Assembly (NCBI GenBank): GCA_964036275.1
Contig: OZ038435.1
Span: forward strand, 930,001 to 994,000
Length of the DNA stretch: 64,000 nucleotides
Origin: Litoditis marina
Lineage: Eukaryota > Nematoda > Chromadorea > Rhabditida > Rhabditidae
Direction of reading: 5' to 3'
Below, piece by piece: positions 14,201 to 26,178 of this stretch. Position numbers and translations under genes: made by a program. The notes beneath the pieces are model-generated. The model was not told the origin of the DNA. It saw only the letters and a list, made by a program, of their open reading frames with translations, and searched no databases. Numbering within the stretch: the first letter of the stretch is position 1; each line of letters starts with the position of its first letter.

Positions 14201-17200
14201 GCGTCGGGGTCGTTGGCCAGAATAATCGTCGAGTTGTTACGGTCAGCTGTCTCAATTGACAGATTCAACACCTGGAAATGGAAGACCAGTGAGGTCGGCG
14301 GAAAACTTGAATCCCAGGAGATTATCAATTGAAAATTTCTTCTCGAGCAACGGCTCACAACGTGTTCATTGTGGGCGTCAAAGAGAGGCAAAACCCAGCA
14401 GGTTTGAGGCAGTTCTTCCGGTTCTTTAGACTATCAAGTTCGTACTGGCAAATATTCGATGGTACTTAAGCAATAGAAAAAAGAAATGTACCTTGCGACC
14501 CTCCTCCGGGTTCGGGAATGGAATAGTGGGGAAATCGGGATTCGGCTCCTGCTGCTCCTGAAATTCAACAATTTACGCAAATCTTATATAAGACTATATC
14601 GAAATTCATTATGCGGTGTAGTTATATACACTGACATAATCATAGTAAGTACAACATACAGACAGAATGTTCTTTCCAGCAGATAATACAACACAATGCC
14701 AAAACATAAGTTGGGCAATAAAAAGAAACAAGTATCGTAAATGTACAAGAATTACAACTCTATCTGCCAGTAAAAACGTGGAAATCGTTTTGAACGTTAC
14801 TAGTACTGACTTTCTACCCAATTTCTATGTCACTGCACTGACCTGTACTGAGATGAAATGATCCTCAGGGAAGCCAAACTCCTTGAACATTCTCTTCGTG
14901 TAGTGATATCCGATTCCGTGGAAGGCCGAGTAGGTGAACTTCAGTGGCGTGGACGCATTCACTTCCCTGTGAGGACATGAGATGAACTAAAGTTCTCCAG
15001 TGAAATGATCAAAAATTAGTGTAATCCGAGTACTATTTAAAAAAGAGCCGTTTTAGCGACAAAATACATCAAATTGCATAACTTTGCATTGAAAAATGCC
15101 CTGAAGTTTTTTTTCCAGATACTTGACCAAGTTTTTCCACTTTACATTTTTCGGAATAGAACTATGCAATATATCATATGGACGTCTCATTAACAGGATC
15201 AACGTCTCCATACATCTAAATTATATTTCCACGTACTTGTGATAGATGATACTCATTGACTGCAAACAAAATCGTCATTGATATATAGATCAATAACGAT
15301 CTCTTACTTTTTATGACTATTCGTATAGGTCTTCTTCATCTTTCGTTTCTCGAGAAACAGTTTCCACGTACTTGTGATAGATGAGTGACTGTTCCACGGC
15401 GAAATAGGGGTCGATGGTGACATCAGCCGACTTGAGCAGGGGACTTCCGGAGAGACCGGACAGATCCCAGTATTCCGCACGGGGTTCCGGCTCCGCCTCC
15501 GCCAGACGGATTATCTCCGTGTCGTGGGGACCGATAATCTGAAATGGAATATCGCTAACAGCACTTCATTAGATTGGAAGAGGGCCGTCTTTTTTTTCCC
15601 TTTTTCACTCAACTTTAAAGGACTGTGAGGTGCGGTTGATTCACCTAATCAGTCTCTCTTGTACATGTGCCATGTGCTGGCAAACGTTTGACCTTGCTTT
15701 GAACCACACAAGAGGTAAGTTCACGAGAGAGTCTGTCCCTCCATACAAAGAATGAGGACGGACTCTTCCGAAATAAAAACGGTACAAGGACTAGATAATC
15801 TAGTTTGTCGTTTGCACCGCACTCCATCTATCTCGTAGTTATGGACCTTCGATATATGTTACCTGTGCCCCGTTGCTCCAGTATGCCTTGTAGCCATTGT
15901 CCTCCTTCGGGTTGTGGGAGGCGGTGATGATCAGACCTGCATCGCACTTCAGGTGAATGGTCGCCCACGACTGAACAAGAAAACAAAACTATAACAATTG
16001 CAAACCTATCCTGACCGAACAAAATGAGATCTAATCATTTGAAAAGTTTAAAAATAAGCTGTTGGTTTTCTGTTCAAGAAAAACGTGTAAATCTGGCCAT
16101 GCGAAGCTCGTGATTGTTCGTACTAGAAATGGCCAGAACAGAGAATGGTGATCAATATCTGACTACACAGGAGACATCTGGTGTTTTACAGAACTTAAAA
16201 TAAACGCTGAATAAACCAGATTGTGTATTTCCTACACATTCAGTAAGATGAAACGTCAATTACTTTTGTCCTAATTAAGTGAGTATGGTTTCAAAACTCA
16301 CGACAACGGGTGTTGGTGACACCTCGCTGAACAGATAGACGGGGATGTTGTTGCGGATGAAGACATTGGCAGCCAGCTGGGCGAATCTGGAAATACAAAC
16401 AAATTATGCAAATGAACACACTTTTGAATACCAATTTTGAACAGAATACAAAGAGAAAACTCATACAGATGTCTCACGCACTTTCTTCGCTACACACGTT
16501 TCCCGCTTCCTGCAACTACAGTCCGACAAATAGCACTACGTAGCTAGATTTCCAATGGCGAATACTATTGTATGCAATATTTCAAATTCCATGTCAGTGA
16601 CCATGCAACCAACCGTTTACTGTTGTGACGACCATCGAAACCAATGGCCACACCGTTCGACTTGCCAGTGAAACTCGCCTGAAACAGAAACATTTAACCA
16701 CTTGATCCTTTGAGAAAATTACCTTATGAATTTGACTGCCAACCTCACCTTAATCTTGAATGGAAGACCCAACCGATTCTCAACTAAAATCCGTACAGTG
16801 TTCCGACAGCAAAGCAAGCCAAACTTTTTGAATTTGTTACTAAACCGGCAACCGCCGAACTTGGATTGGACTCAACAGGAGATTGTTATCAACTTTACTG
16901 GCTATTGAGAGACAGGGTTCACAAACTATGCATCAATTACAAAGTCCATGTGTCCTGTTTGACAACCAGGACGTTTCGTAGCAGCATAAAAACTGAGATA
17001 CTAACGTTCATGTGCTTGGCGAATCCGTGGGTGACCTGGATGATGGTCAGATCGTTGAGGCGACCGAATCCAGCTGCCATTGGCGCACGGATTCCTGCAA
17101 GTGGAAACATCAGTAGTGGAGTGACTTGGGTTGGGTACTTGAAAATTTGCGAAAAACTTGCTCAAATGGAAGAAAAAAATCTAACCAATTCTAAACGAAA

Positions 17201-17731
17201 GAGAGTACAGTGTATGTGTCTCTCTGTCCTACACGATGTTTCCATCTTTTGTAACTGACTTTTGGTAGCTAACGGAGATATCTCTTTAGCTTCCCAATAT
17301 AAACCAACCGGCTGTTCCGAAGACTAGTCTTCCTCCGAAGCGGGCCTTCAGTCCCTCGACATCCTTGGCCGCGGCCAGGGCAGAAATCTCGGCATGCGTC
17401 TTCTCGTTCTGAAAAATACATTCGTATTGAAGAACAAAACTTCATTTCTTTGCTCGAGTTTTTTTTTGAGGAAAATGATCTAGTTCAAACTTTGAAAATG
17501 AGACAGCATTCAATCAAGTCACTGTTTTCGAGCCAACGATAAACTTTAAACTCCAATATATTGCCAATCAAAATGTTCAAGTCTAATTGTACATTGTCTA
17601 ACATTGTGAAGAGAGCACTAAAGTGTGCGGTTTCCCTAGAGTAGATCAAAATAATCAAAAAATTATTGTACCTTGTCCCAAGCGAGCCAGTCAGCCACCT
17701 TCTTGTCAAGAACAGGACATCCACAACTCAT
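11224..17731 (-). CDS. PGM2: phosphopentomutase / phosphoglucomutase-2
   Basis: This cytosolic alpha-D-phosphohexomutase isomerises ribose-1-P/ribose-5-P, linking nucleoside breakdown to the pentose pathway, and has some glucose-phosphate activity. Eighteen exons on the minus strand: 17672-17731, 17309-17408, 17006-17094, 16614-16678, 16302-16386, 15863-15970, 15372-15538, 14843-14966, 14492-14557, 14168-14271, 13830-13905, 13433-13520, 12935-13071, 12560-12657, 12207-12300, 12037-12123, 11550-11689 and 11224-11323. They give 595 residues (human PGM2 is 612). The catalytic phosphoserine loop TASHNP has Ser151; the Mg loop DPDADR is 309-314; the sugar loop WEESIGYM is near 409-416; the phosphate loop [12 protein letters not shown] starts at 540. 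It resembles PGM2 more than PGM1. The exon 4 donor used is GTTGGT at 16612-16613; the nearer GTAAAC would break the frame. A 23-nt exon-like duplicate sits in intron 7. Confidence 0.96.
15237..15259 (-). other. 23-nt duplicate of the PGM2 exon 7 end with its own splice sites
   Basis: The 24-bp block 15226-15249 repeats 15361-15384, which spans the exon 7 donor. On the minus strand the copy has a good acceptor (TTTTGTTTGCAG) and the copied donor GTACGT, so it looks like a 23-nt micro-exon. Inserting it after exon 7 would give an in-frame stop, so it is a decoy, an alternative exon or a relic. Confidence 0.55.
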
Positions 17732-17748
17732 CTCTCTGAAGGGAAAGG
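17732..17748 (-). other. splice acceptor 4 nt before PGM2 start codon
   Basis: On the minus strand, TTTCCCTTCAG ends at 17736, followed by AGAG and the ATG (17731-17729). It is a strong acceptor with no recognisable upstream exon. Confidence 0.7.
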
Positions 17749-18225
17749 ATGAAAACAGCTGTGAGTATCAATACTATCTCGACAAAATGTGATTTATTGA
17801 GTTCAAAATCAAGAAAGAGCAGGAACTGGTGGAACAAGTTACAATAAAACAGTTATACTGTTGGTCAATTGCACAGTCACGTGAAACATGTTAAACACAG
17901 CAGAACTCAGAAACATCCAATGACTTAAAGTGCACAATTCCTCATTAGCATAGCTTTACGTGACTATTCAATTGACTTCTAGTATCAGATGGGGGTTTCG
18001 ATATAATACGTGACATTGGCACTGTATAAACAAATGCGTGCAGATTTGAAAATCGACCAACGATGTTTACGCTAATGAGTAATGTCTAGACGAACCAGAC
18101 AGAAATTTCCAGGACAAAGAAACTTTTAGTGAATGAATAGATCTATCAGAATCAGACAAAAAGAGTACATGCAAAATCGAATCAATCAGTGATCGCACTT
18201 ACTTTATAAACACTCAACCACACTA

Positions 18226-18233
18226 AGACAGAC

Positions 18234-18278
<45 letters not shown>
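18226..18278. repeat. (CAGA)n microsatellite
   Basis: About twelve CAGA units with one GAGA interruption lie roughly 500 bp upstream of the PGM2 start codon. Confidence 0.95.
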
Positions 18279-19749
18279 CTAATTAACTATGCTAGCTAGA
18301 GAAAGAGATAGAAAGAAGTGGGTGAACTGGCTATAAAGAAACTCCATATTGCAACAACACAATATGAAGTAAATCAATACATCTTGAAGTATATCTACAA
18401 CTAATTTTTCTATTCATAATCAATTGAACAACCTCGTTCGCTCCCTCCTTTGCCTTTCACATTCCTCTACGCAAATCAATACCACCTACGTGACAATAAT
18501 CAGACAACTTCGACCGATCGTTTACGGAAAAGATTGAACTTCTAGAAATATTCTCAAATGTGGCACAGCCTATTTCTGAAGATTGAGTAGCTTGTTCATA
18601 TTGCACAGCGCATACAACAATTTAAATCTAGAAACTAGAACTTATTGACTAATTATCAACATACGACTATTTGAATATGACGAGAGCAGAGAGCACCGAG
18701 TGGGGACTGACATCGTGGCATTAGCCACACACACAGATGAGATGGTTCATGGAGATTACAATTCGCCGACTTCAAGGTAGGGGAAAAAAGGTCATGGGCC
18801 AAGGACAGTGCGCAGCACAAACAAGGAAGTTCCAGGGGAGCCCACCAGATTTTTCGTGATTTTACTTCAACTGATACTTCGTGATTTTGCATCAATAATA
18901 GGAAAATTGTAGCGATATTGACAAGAGAAATTCGCTTGTTTTTCAGTACTTCTAGCTATTCAGATTAATGAACTGGAGAAAGGCTTCAGCTGGCAGTAAT
19001 TCGAGAGTGTTGAAGTCCCGGCTGGCACTAAGAATGTCGTAGTTAAGCTACTTGGTAAAAGATCTATAGAAAAATTGTGTTTCACGTTTCCTGTTCCAGA
19101 ACAATGTGTAAGTTGTCCATACGCAAAATAAAACGTTTCAGCCATCAGTACCCAGCTGCCATTAGAAAGTTTTGGCTACCAGAGTGGTTGCCGAACCGGC
19201 TGGTAATAACTTTGAGAAGATCAAATTAGGGACTAAATGAGAAAGGGCAATACACGTGTGTTCATTGCCATTTAATGAGAATCGAGGGTGATTATGATAA
19301 GATTAAGTACACGATATATAGATAGCTAAATAGATAACGACCACAAAAAAGAAATGAACACGATTGAAAACAGACAACAGACAAAACCGAGACAGAGCGT
19401 AGCCCAACCGAACTTTCGTACCCCCTAGGAATCCTATCCTAGTTTAACCGATACAGCCCAAAAAACATCAGTGAACCAAGAAAGTATTTAATCTTAACTT
19501 TATAGAAATAAAAGAGAGACGGAGAGACCAGCAATTCATCATTACGATTTACCCCACTCCAATTACTTTCCGATAAATCAACGTAGAGAAACAAAATGTG
19601 ACGTTTTTGAACTGTGAACTATCTCAGGCGAGCGGGCTGGATGGAATACCACCAAGATAAACAGACAAAAAAACTATAGCAAAAGTATAGGGTATAAACC
19701 GCATAATTCGATTAACACAAGAGGAAAACGAAATCAATGTAAACCGTAA

Positions 19750-19755
19750 TTTATT
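19750..19755 (-). terminator. possible poly(A) signal, SEH1 gene
   Basis: AATAAA on the minus strand, about 570 bp after the SEH1 stop. It is the nearest canonical hexamer, but assignment is by position only. Confidence 0.3.
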
Positions 19756-20323
19756 TCGACGAACAATCATAAAATCGATATCAATTACAAATGAGATACC
19801 CTACGTTGCTCCTTTTTGAAAACTGAATGCTCTATGATTTTTCCAGAGTACATGATTGTAACTGCAAAATGAGCACGAGCACGCATAACTGATAACGAAA
19901 TGGAAGAAACCAGTTTTGGAGAAAAGCAAGAAAATGACAAAAATTACACAAGGGGAGGTCTGCAAGAATAATCAATCAAGAGTAAAAACACCGGTCATGG
20001 TTCATGATAGAATAGAACACAATTTGTTTACATTCTGAGTCTATAAAACGTCAAATGAAGTCAACTTTAGTCTATTCTTTCCAGATCACAACGTTAAACA
20101 GAATACACAAACTACATGATATACCCTCAAAAAATCAACAACACTAAAAACTTTCGAAAATAAAACATACCAACCGGCTAGATGGGCATTCAACTCACAA
20201 ATAGGGATTACGGCACAGTGTCAGAATTTCATCCAAAACTTTATCTACAGTAACCATGTAGCATACCCCTAGACGTCATATGGACGATGACTATGGACTA
20301 AACAAATCAATGCGAGCGTATTC

Positions 20324-23300
20324 CTAGTAGAATATTTTGGGATTCTGTACCTCTCCGCGGCCTTTTTCGGACAGAAATCCCTTCGAAGTCAATGGTTCTT
20401 CGTCGTCTTCTATGTACGTATCGGCACTCATTTCAGTCAGATGAGCCCATTGGTTCATGAACATGGCTGCAATAAGAGAATAGAATAGAACAGAATAGTT
20501 GATTCGCGTTTTTTTTTACGTGTGGCACTCTAATATGGTCAATTTGAGGAATTGACCAGGACAAACATCAGGAATAAGTCGTCTATTCTTTGAAGAAGAA
20601 GAAAAACTCGTTTTCCCATTACAACACATACTAGTCTGCAAACTTTCTACGAAAATACGATGACCAAGAAACGTCATTTACTAGTTCAATTATTAGGAAT
20701 ATACTGGATGTTTGAAAATGTGTACCGCAGTGTGAACGATGAGAGCAGACATAATTGTTCTATCTCTTTATCCATGCGTGACTGACATGCATGGAGAGAC
20801 TACGTCTACTCAGAACGTGCTTGGTTGTGTTACAGTATTTTACTGTACTAACAGTAAAATACAGCATGATGGGAATACAAATCGATTTTTTGGCGTTTCG
20901 ACTAAAAAATACAGTATTTTTCCGAACCGTTCGGTTCTTGAACTGTTTCGACTAAACGCGATTTCGTAAAATACAGGGCATGTTCGGAGTCGTTGATCAA
21001 TTTCGATCAAAACACCACAAATTCATAGTTTTCATGTTAAGCTGATCAAGTGAAAACTTGTAATTAAAATGTAACGCTAAATTTGTTTATCTATTTTATA
21101 GTAATTTTAACTTGATTTATAAAACAATAAAACCTAACAAACGAAAAACCTACATTTCCACATGCGTACAGTTCCGTCGCCGCTAGACGCTACCAGCACA
21201 TTTCCGGTCAGGTTGAAACGGATTCGCCACGCCTTCTTCACGTCACCGGCACCCAGATGACAGACCTGAAATCAATCGATTTTCAAAAAGGCTTCCTGTG
21301 ACTGTGAATACTAGATAGTCAAAGAAAAATCATACGCCAAGTCACACATGTTATGCTGATAATGTGAAAGTAGTGAAAGTCATGTGTTATCACGAGAACG
21401 ACTTATTCTGCTCTATTCTTTCACAAGTCAGTTTCTTTTGTTTCTGGGTAGCCGGTAAACGAACCTACGTGCCCTTTTCCCTCCACCTACCTTGACGGGA
21501 GTGTATTCGGTGGCCGTAGTCGGGGGCTCCCTAGTCCCATCCTCATCAATGAACGCATGGGCTGGAACCTGCGAGAGAAATTTAATTATTTTTCTGGTCC
21601 GAAAAAAATCTAGGGCCCGGCAGAAAGATAGGTTGCATTCCTGATTTATGTGGCTTCATATAGAGGATTACCAAAAGTGAGTTATAGCTACGACATTGCG
21701 CCCAGCATAATGCATGATACTCGACAGGAAAATGTTTTTTTTCTGCCCACAACCATCTCTTTCTTTCTCTTTCAATTTCGTATCGAGATGCCGATCGATC
21801 GACAACAAAAAGAAGAACCCCAGCTAAAGATGTCAAAATTAGTAAACTGACATTGAAGATTGTAGCATAGAACCAGGTGTACCTTGAAGTTATAGATGAA
21901 CACGTCTCCGGCGGCGATAGCCAACTGCTGTCCCTCGTCGCTTAGCACCGGATTGAAGGCCAGATCGGTCAGGGGACAAGGTAGATCAAGGCGGAGCGAT
22001 TGCACACGTTGGAACTTGCTGGAATAAAGAGTAATCAGAAAGTGTAGGCCTAATCATGAATTTCTCAGACAATCTCTCTACGAGACTATGAGCAGCTATT
22101 AGTGAGCAGTGGTGCATTATGATCGGTGGCCTCAACAGTCCGTTTAACAAATCACCCTTTCATTATTGCCAGGAGAGACCACACCGAAGGGCAGCAAAGT
22201 TCAAAATTGGGCTTTGCTCTTTGTTCTCGAAAGGTTTTTGCAACATTCGGCCCCTTATTACATGGTTTTCAGTAAATTAAAATTTATTAGAGGGCAGGTC
22301 GTACTGGCCGTAAAGTCGACAAACTTTGTGGTCACCCTTGATTACAGCCCTCTCGAAAAGCAACTAACATACCGTAGGACATCATTGAGTTCGTAGACGA
22401 CTATCCTCTCGTCCCGTTTCGACTTCTTGTCATCCGAGCCGACCACGAGCAGCGGTCGATGGATCGGCGACTGACTCCACGCAACACTGCCACATCTCGT
22501 GTGGAACGCCTGTAAACATTCGTAGGAATCATGTGAATGAAACATGTTAGTTCCACCTACAACGTATGTACGCATGTAACTCACGGCTTATGTTTGTGTT
22601 TTTCGTCTACAAGTTCAAAAATTTCACTTCTATGTAAAAACCTGAACCTCACAAAAAGCGCGATTTGTTGAAGCAACAAAAAGTATGAACTTAGCTACTC
22701 GACGGTTTCCTATCACAGGAACGACAAAAACCGCATGCCAGTTGAGAAAAAAGGTTACGGTGCAAAAACTGACCGCAAGTTCGTGAATCATTGACCATCT
22801 TGATAGATCCATTACGTCGGCAGCTTCGTAGACACGGACAACACCCTGCACAGATACGGTCGCCTGGAATGTATATTCAGTTAGTAACACTATTACAAAT
22901 GTTATATGCTATTTTGATTTATTACAACGAAAAATGGAGATTTTGGTATTGAGATTGCACCGGGACCCATCTAGTCTCAAAATGTTCACTCGCGACCGCT
23001 TCGCAAAAACTAGGCCAATTTAGTGTATGTTCCAGTACCTTGCACGAAATTGAAGTAGACTTATGATAACCTAAACACGCCACAAGGAAACCCGTTCTAG
23101 TGATGAACATAAAATTGACATCCCTGCCAACGCGCTGCCTGTATTAAAACGATTGAAACTAACCAGCATGAGACCGAGATGTCTCGGCGCGAAAGCGATG
23201 TCCGTCACTCCGTTTCTACTGTCCGTCAGATATGCTTTACGCACCCATTTGTGTTGTCCTACAACACATAAAACATCGAAAACAAACACCTCAATAATAA

Positions 23301-24547
23301 AAGCATCGTATGCACACGATAGAAATCAATCATGTGTTTGTGTACTGCGTAGTAAGTGAAAACAAATAGTTTTCATACACTTTTTTGAATCATCTGTTTT
23401 ATGGTGTACACGCTTTGGGAACTCTGGCAAAACATCCTTTGTTACGCAAAACTAACAAACATTCGATCTAGAAACAAGTACCTCAGATTCACTTTTGATT
23501 TGAAGTATAGTCGAAACTACCATGAAACTAACATATTATACCGATATACGAGAATGCATCAATTTACCTGTGTATCCAGTGATTTCCTCCCAAATGTGCA
23601 CACTTCTGTCGCAAGAGCAGGTTGCGATGACCTGTCCGAACTCGGAATGCGCCCATGCCGCCCGCCACACAACTCCACCGTGAACCTATAACAGGACAAT
23701 TTCCAACTATTTCAGCATCAATTAAATTACGTACGTTGGTTCGGATTCCGAATCCACATTTGTCAGTTCTAATTTGGTTCGGTCTCGGAACCAACTGGTT
23801 AGGAAAGTCGAAGAATCGGTTGGAGTTTGGTTCGGAAAAAAGTCGGTTCAGGAAGAAGTTCACCGCCACGAAGGTCGAAAAACTATGAGCGTAGTTGAAT
23901 TTTGAACTAGTTACTAGTGCTCGCGCTGAACGAGCAATGTGGGTGAAAATGAAACTCAAATTACAGATTTAAAGAAGGACTCGTCAAACAGTGATATCCT
24001 TTAGACCATTGCTGACTATATTTGAGACTAATAATATACCTTCCAGCAAGCAGTTCTATCCCATCTGCCCAACTCGTCCCTATCCCAAATGGCCAGTGTC
24101 TTATCCGTAGAACAAGTGGCCAGACGCCGTCCCGTCAAATCGAGAGCAACCTGAAAAGAACAAATAGAAATTATCCGTTATTAATGTACCCTATGTACAT
24201 CCTCATCCATCATATCGCGAAGTTTTTAGGGTAATCATCACACAGAAAGTATAAACACAGTTTTTCTTGGTCAACCCTCCTTCGCGTGAACCAATTTTTC
24301 ATTTGATTACATTAAAAGTTAATATTTCACCAAAAAAAAAATATATATATATATATTACCGTAATTAGGGTAAGGAAGTCCGTGGTTTGAGTGTTTCTTT
24401 CTATCCGAGCAACTTTAGGGAAGTATGAAAAACACTCACGTGTGTGATGACATCACTGTGTGAATAGTGAAAAGGAGTGTCATCGATCGATCCCACATCC
24501 TGACTTGCAGCCTCGTCAAAGTCCACTGATTCAGCGTCCATTTCCAT
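20324..24547 (-). CDS. SEH1L: nucleoporin SEH1 (WD40 protein)
   Basis: SEH1 is a WD40 beta-propeller subunit of the Nup107-160 nuclear pore scaffold and of the GATOR2 complex in TORC1 amino-acid signalling. Ten minus-strand exons: 24440-24547, 24040-24150, 23568-23685, 23164-23258, 22774-22863, 22373-22509, 21883-22018, 21491-21568, 21154-21265 and 20324-20466, giving 375 residues (human 360). Diagnostic stretches are [50 protein letters not shown] and, in the last repeat, [20 protein letters not shown]. The N-terminus carries an acidic extension of about 30 residues before the first blade. The last exon is read through to TAG at 20324-20326; a possible donor (GAG|GTACAG) just before it could instead lead to another tail exon, so the final ten residues are less certain. 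Confidence 0.93.
21154..21265 (-). CDS. SEH1L: SEH1 exon 9, last propeller blade
   Basis: This exon encodes [20 protein letters not shown] and the terminal WD-like GTVRMWK, the clearest WD40 strand pattern of the gene. It ends in phase 1 (donor GTAGGT) and joins exon 10 in frame. Confidence 0.9.
23690..23900. repeat. GGTTCGG-rich repeat in SEH1 intron 2
   Basis: Multiple GGTTCGG/CCGAACC words in both orientations resemble the interiors of the fold-back elements at 24717-24913 and 27521-27797. It looks like a degraded member of that family. Confidence 0.4.
24345..24357. repeat. poly(A) plus (AT)n tract in SEH1 intron 1
   Basis: An A run passes into about seven AT units, a simple low-complexity tract. 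Confidence 0.85.
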
Positions 24548-24565
24548 CACGGCAACTGAATCTTC
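24548..24565 (-). other. splice acceptor 8 nt before SEH1 start codon
   Basis: On the minus strand a CAG follows a purine/T-rich stretch (TTGAAGATTCAG), with TTGCCGTG and then the ATG at 24547. The pyrimidine tract is weaker than at the other genes. Confidence 0.5.
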
Positions 24566-26178
24566 AAAAAAAGTTACAAAAGATTATAAAGTTTGTACTT
24601 CAATCAGCAATCACATAATCACATAGTCAAGCACGCTCAAAATCCACGGAGGGTATGACTACAGACAATGAGTTGTTAGAGGAAGATGAGCGGAGTTACG
24701 TAGCTGCAGCGATACAATCAGTTTACTTGAGAACTGTGTCCTTCCCGAACCGAACAGATCACTGTCAAACCGAACGGCAGACACGGAACCAGTTGACTGG
24801 GGAACCGGACGGATGCCGGTTCCAACCCAGTAATTCGGTTATCTAAAGTGTGAGCGGCGTATCGATTCGCCCAGGATCCTGGGCCTAGCACCCGGTTCTC
24901 AAGTGAATTGTTCATGTGTTGGACGGTATTGAAAACAAGGATGTTAGCTCACTATACTGTTTATGCAGAATAGATGGAAGAAGAGTATATTACAAAATGT
25001 GTAGCGCGATAAGAACTAGATCTAAGAATTGATGCTCAATTTTCTCAAAAGCCCCATTCAAAGTTTCTTCTAACTGCTCCAAGAAGCGAACACCAAGTAA
25101 ACACAGCATCGCAACAGGTAGAATATGTCTGACAACCTAGTTTAGTTTAAATGAAGAACTTAGAACGAATTTGAAAAATTCAAAACACACCTCGCCGGAG
25201 CCGTCATACGATTGAAGGACTATCGTGTTTCGACTCCCGCAACGCTAAAATTTTCGCTGTCCGAAAATACCGCGAATTTCAAAAAAATGAGTTTTCAACG
25301 GAATACGATTTTCCTGAAATATTATTCACAATATTATTAAAATATTATATAAACATATAATATTCTAATAGCGGGCAAAACATGTGATGAAAGTTGATGG
25401 TATGTGTCTACAGTTCATAATATTGTTGTTTACACGTTGTAATCGTTGTATTCTGCGGCTTTTGCTTTACTTTTAAGAGAGGATGTTATCTTAAGCGGAC
25501 TCGTATTTGCAATATCGACTTTGGATCATGATCCACTGGTCAACTAACGAACATGAATAGGATGAGTGCTGTAAAGACAGCAACCAGTCATTTCAGAAAA
25601 ACGGTTGCCTTTTATCGGCTTGAAGACGCTTCTTTCCATCACTTCTACATATTCCTGACTCGATCCGTTTACCATTCTATCATTTTTACTCATTTTCGGC
25701 AGTGTTCACCATCGAAGCTTGAATTTCGCGACTGATAATGGGTTCTATTATTTAACATTCACCGATTTCCATGCACCATCATGCGCACTACGGATTTTAT
25801 TGCTTTAGAAAGTGGAAAGCGTGGAAATGATAGTTTTCATCATGAATAGTAGAATTTAGAATTAACTTGCTGCTCTCAACGTGTTCTCTCGCGAGCTTCT
25901 CGATGAGCAAAGATTGTTTTCACCCTCAGAGGTGAATCGCCATTCACCAATAGCATACCAATTAGATGCTGAATAATGTTGAGATATATATATATATCTG
26001 GTCCCCTTATGCATGAGAAACATAAAATGAGCATGATCAATATCCAGCATGGGATCAATAACTGACTAGCGTGTACCGAATGGGCTGTTAGTCATTGTGA
26101 GAATTGTATGAAACAGTAGTAAAAATGAAAATGATTTATGAATGCACAATTATCACAATTTCATCTTTCTCCCGACGC
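24556..26178. other. spacer upstream of SEH1
   Basis: No coding exon is supported. It contains a fold-back element (24717-24913), a patch with several CG dinucleotides around 25190-25280 that could be a promoter, an (AT)n tract near 25985, and a minus-strand AATAAA (TTTATT at 25796-25801) that could end the tentative gene to the right. Confidence 0.45.
24717..24913. repeat. ACCG-rich fold-back element, copy 1
   Basis: The ends are inverted: GTTTACTTGAGAACTGTGTC at the left corresponds to CACCCGGTTCTCAAGTGAAT at the right with a few mismatches. The interior is rich in CCGAACCGAA. The same end sequence occurs at 27521-27797, pointing to a MITE-like family. Confidence 0.55.

Larger units (their letters stand above)
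17736..20323. other. spacer between PGM2 and SEH1
   Basis: No coding exon is supported. It should contain the PGM2 promoter/outron and the SEH1 3' UTR. Notable contents are a (CAGA)n microsatellite at 18226-18278 and a possible minus-strand AATAAA (TTTATT at 19750-19755). Confidence 0.5.

Noticed and set aside
16614..16621. PGM2 exon 4 ending at the GTAAAC donor (16621)
   Set aside because: This shifts the frame in exon 5; the donor seven bases further on gives the expected RFAQLAAN.
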